From: Candidatus Saccharimonadota bacterium
GTDB lineage: Bacteria > Patescibacteriota > Saccharimonadia > UBA4664
Direction: 5' to 3'
DNA length: 7,770 bases
NCBI GenBank assembly: GCA_029237755.1
Contig: JAQZBT010000044.1
Span: forward strand, 1 to 7,770
Below, in pieces: positions 6,416-7,770 of this stretch. Under the pieces are notes generated by a model. That model saw only the letters and a program-made list of their open reading frames with translations. It was not told where the DNA came from and did not search any database. The position numbers and the translations under genes are program-made. Each line of letters starts with the position of its first letter. Position 1 is the stretch's first letter.

Positions 6416-6748
6416 ATGAGTAGTGAACGCTCTGCGCCTGCCGGCGCTACGCTGGACCTCAGATGGGGTACCGTCTATCAGGCACAGTGGGGACTCCCGA
6501 CGACTCACGCCATCGTGATCGACGGCGCCGGTCCCGTTGCGGCCGAAGTTCCGGACACCGACCTGGTGTTCTACATCTGCGACTGCCGCCAGCATGTCCT
6601 GCTCGAGACCGGCGGCCAGCGCTACGAGCTGCCGCTCCGGGCCGCCCAGTGGTTCCTGATCGGCGCATACCAGGTCAAGCCGGGTTACCCCAGGATCGAG
6701 GTCAAGCGCCCGGAACTCGCCCATCTGGTCGGCTGCGATCGGACCTAG
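6416..6748 (+). CDS. Hypothetical protein, 110 residues, CxC-containing
   Basis: I do not recognise this protein. It has no signal peptide or membrane segment and appears soluble. Visible features are an early tryptophan-containing segment (RWGTVYQAQWGL, 16-27), strand-like stretches (HAIVIDG, DLVFYICDC, HVLLETGG, RYELPL, RIEVKRPEL) and a CDC pair in YICDCRQH; a third cysteine lies near the end. The pattern suggests a small, mostly beta domain of about 95 residues. The frame is open further upstream to 6335, but the ATG at 6416 has GGAG seven bases before it and avoids overlapping the transporter gene. Third codon positions are rich in G and C like the neighbours, which supports a real gene over the longer minus-strand frame on the same bases. 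It may be read from its own promoter and from the clpP transcript. Confidence 0.75.
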   Translation: MSSERSAPAGATLDLRWGTVYQAQWGLPTTHAIVIDGAGPVAAEVPDTDLVFYICDCRQHVLLETGGQRYELPLRAAQWFLIGAYQVKPGYPRIEVKRPELAHLVGCDRT

Positions 6749-6787
6749 GCGCCCGCCCAGCTGGCACGGACACAACGCACTACCGAC

Positions 6788-6814
6788 AAGGCCGGGAGGT
6801 AATCTCCTGGCCTT
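6788..6814 (+). terminator. Stem-loop, probable weak terminator
   Basis: AAGGCCGGGAG (6788-6798) pairs with CTCCTGGCCTT (6804-6814), 11 bp including one G-U, around a 5-base loop. Only two T residues end the stem, so termination would be weak or factor-assisted. It lies 40 bases after the orphan gene and is the best candidate end of the clpP-side transcript. Confidence 0.6.
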
Positions 6815-6843
6815 AGTCATGTGTAGCCGCCACTTCAAACTTC

Positions 6844-6872
6844 TTGACACCCACCCCGGGTTACCCCACACT
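6844..6872 (+). promoter_or_regulatory. rpoB: Possible rpoB promoter
   Basis: A perfect TTGACA (6844-6849) is followed after 17 bases by CACACT (6867-6872), which matches the -10 consensus at only three positions. A better-looking TAGATA (6872-6877) is 22 bases away, too far for a normal spacer. If used, it would give an rpoB leader of about 220 bases. Confidence 0.4.
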
Positions 6873-6945
6873 AGATAACAAGAGGATGCTTAAATCGGAT
6901 AACTGCGGCTCCGCGCCAGTAGTTTTATGTGTTTAGAAAAACCTC

Positions 6946-6955
6946 GTGTTAACAC
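6946..6955. repeat. Perfect 10-bp palindrome GTGTTAACAC
   Basis: A perfect inverted repeat with no spacer between the putative rpoB promoter and the gene. It could be a protein-binding site. Its right half can also pair in RNA with TGTGTT at 6928-6933. Confidence 0.4.
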
Positions 6956-6959
6956 AATT

Positions 6960-6986
6960 ACCCGCTCTCACATTCGTTGAGCGGGT
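6960..6986 (+). promoter_or_regulatory. Stem-loop in the rpoB leader
   Basis: ACCCGCTC (6960-6967) pairs perfectly with GAGCGGGT (6979-6986) around an 11-base loop, with no following T run. It is the innermost of several nested pairings: TCGGATA (6895-6901) with TATCCGA (6993-6999), TGTGTT (6928-6933) with AACACA (6951-6956), and CTAGATA (6871-6877) with TATCTAG (7018-7024). Together they could form a branched leader RNA. Confidence 0.5.
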
Positions 6987-7052
6987 CATCCGTATCCGAC
7001 CACCCGGGATTTATCGATATCTAGCGCGCGCAGTGCCAAGAGGGGTAGCACA

Positions 7053-7064
7053 CCGACCGGTCGG
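7053..7064. repeat. Perfect 12-bp palindrome CCGACCGGTCGG
   Basis: A perfect, spacerless inverted repeat 35 bases before the rpoB start codon, just ahead of an AT-rich tract. It could be an operator, or a short hairpin in the leader. No known regulator is assigned. Confidence 0.45.
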
Positions 7065-7098
7065 GCAGTCGTACTAAATTTAATAGTTAGGAGTAACA

Positions 7099-7161
7099 TT
7101 GGCTCGACCAGGTGCGCGCACCCGCAAAAACCTCAAGACTACCAAAGATGTACTTCCATAA
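7099..7161 (+). pseudogene. rpoB: rpoB 5' fragment: N-terminal 20 codons ending at a premature stop
   Basis: A TTG start with TAGGAG five bases upstream opens a frame beginning MARPGARTRKNLKTTKDVLP and then a TAA at 7159-7161. This is the usual RpoB beginning; in known family members DVLP is followed by a PNLIE-like helix and the start of the beta1 lobe, which is absent here. The RpoB reading continues in the next frame from 7151. It is therefore the broken-off start of rpoB, not an independent leader peptide, although the latter cannot be excluded. Confidence 0.75.
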
Positions 7162-7770
7162 GACCGCCAAGGTCAAGAATGCCAGCTACGAAGTGCCGCT
7201 CAAGGCCAAGGCTGAGCTGGTAAATAAGGAGACCGGAGAGGTCCGCGAACAAGAGATCTTCCTGGGTGACTACCCGTGGATGACCGAACGCGGCACCTTC
7301 GTGATCAACGGCGCCGAACGTGTCGTGGTATCTCAGCTCGTCCGTAGCCCCGGCGTCTTCTTCACTTCCGAGCGCGCCGCCAGCGGCGAGCTTTTTGGTG
7401 CCAAGGTCATCCCAAGCCGTGGTGCCTGGCTGGAACTCGACACGAGTGCCACCGGCGTCATCAGTGTCAAGATCGACCGCAAGCGCAAGCTTCCTATTAC
7501 TACGCTGCTCCGCGCCTTCGGTTATGGCACCGACGAAGAGATCAAGAAGCTCTTCAAGGATGTCGACACCGGCGACACCAAGTACATCGAAGAGACCCTT
7601 GAGAAAGACCCCAGCTCTACCGTGTCTGAGGCCCTCATGGAGGTCTACCGCCGCATCCGTCCGGGTGACCTGGCGACCGTCGAAAACTCCAAGTCGCTCA
7701 TCGAAGGCATGTTCTTCGACTTCAAGCGCTACGACTTCTCCAAAGTCGGTCGCTACAAGCTCAACAAGCG
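7148..7770 (+). CDS. rpoB: DNA-directed RNA polymerase subunit beta, N-terminally disrupted and 3' partial
   Basis: RpoB is the second-largest subunit of RNA polymerase and forms much of the catalytic cleft. From 7151 to the right edge the frame has no stop and matches RpoB closely: NASYEVPLKAKAELVN, then GDYPWMTERGTFVINGAERVVVSQLVRSPGVFF, KRKLPITTLLRAFGYG, and RIRPGD...RYDFSKVGRYKLNKR. The ATG at 7148 is merely the first in-frame start and has no ribosome site. Relative to the normal start at 7099, about 50 residues are missing and the frame is shifted. The upstream and downstream parts would both contain TACTTCC at the junction. As drawn the gene would not give a normal beta subunit, so a deletion or an assembly error is likely. 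The 3' end lies beyond the window. Confidence 0.88.
   Translation, partial: MYFHKTAKVKNASYEVPLKAKAELVNKETGEVREQEIFLGDYPWMTERGTFVINGAERVVVSQLVRSPGVFFTSERAASGELFGAKVIPSRGAWLELDTSATGVISVKIDRKRKLPITTLLRAFGYGTDEEIKKLFKDVDTGDTKYIEETLEKDPSSTVSEALMEVYRRIRPGDLATVENSKSLIEGMFFDFKRYDFSKVGRYKLNK

Larger units (their letters stand above)
6749..7098 (+). other. 350-base intergenic region: transcript end and rpoB leader
   Basis: No convincing gene lies here. The only short frame with a nearby ribosome-like site, ATG at 6886 (16 codons), has AAGAGG touching the start codon and is doubtful. From left to right the region holds the stem-loop at 6788-6814, a TTGACA box at 6844, the palindrome GTGTTAACAC (6946-6955), a stem-loop at 6960-6986, the palindrome CCGACCGGTCGG (7053-7064), an AT-rich tract (7072-7087) and the rpoB ribosome site. 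Confidence 0.7.

Noticed and set aside
6374..6871. 165-residue minus-strand frame opposite the orphan gene
   Set aside because: The + strand frame has a ribosome site, a promoter-like pair and G/C-rich third positions; the minus-strand frame looks like its shadow.
6886..6936. 16-codon leader peptide before rpoB
   Set aside because: The AAGAGG is directly against the ATG, leaving no spacer, and the peptide has no attenuator-like run of one amino acid.
7148..7165. Programmed +1 frameshift joining the rpoB N-terminus to the rest
   Set aside because: The step is +1 at CCA-TAA, but about 50 conserved residues are also missing and there is no prfB-like slippery CTT-TGA site, so recoding alone would not restore RpoB.
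7099..7200. Intron or intein insertion in rpoB
   Set aside because: Sequence is missing between the two halves rather than added, so an inserted element cannot explain the break.
1..7770. CRISPR array, insertion sequence or reassigned stop codon
   Set aside because: There are no spaced direct repeats and no transposase, and all three stop codons end genes normally.

Overview
The window reads as part of a small bacterial genome of moderately high GC content. Coding is dense, genes end in TGA, TAG and TAA, and no stop is reassigned, so the standard bacterial code fits. The RpoB, trigger factor and ClpP sequences, the unlinked rpoB and the unusual surface protein suggest a Patescibacteria/CPR lineage, perhaps Saccharibacteria. 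That placement is an impression from remembered sequences and has not been tested.

Left block (1-1291, + strand): a 5'-truncated gene whose H-x3-D-x5-H and H-x3-E pattern resembles zinc-dependent phospholipase C/S1-P1 nucleases overlaps rsmD (16S rRNA guanine-N2 methyltransferase) in an ATGA. A complete tRNA-Leu(UAG) starts three bases after the rsmD stop. A terminator that can work in both directions closes this unit and also the converging gene on its right.

Centre-left (1412-3019, - strand): one isolated minus-strand gene with its own promoter. It encodes three transmembrane helices, a thrombospondin-type-3-like calcium-binding stretch, a Ser/Thr/Pro linker and an unrecognised alpha/beta domain predicted to lie outside the cell.

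Centre-right (3068-6748, + strand): a protein-quality-control cluster. Trigger factor (tig) is followed by a CIRCE operator that overlaps the tig stop codon, then by clpP, an MFS exporter 13 bases downstream, and a 110-residue orphan with its own probable promoter. CIRCE implies HrcA heat-shock control of clpP and perhaps of the exporter.

Right end (6749-7770): a 350-base non-coding stretch with several stem-loops and palindromes forms the rpoB leader. rpoB itself is broken near its start. A normal 20-codon N-terminus (TTG start) runs into a stop, and the RpoB frame resumes in another frame with roughly 50 conserved residues missing. The junction carries a TACTTCC sequence that fits both sides. 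This looks like a short deletion or an assembly error in an essential gene, and it is the most important point to check here.
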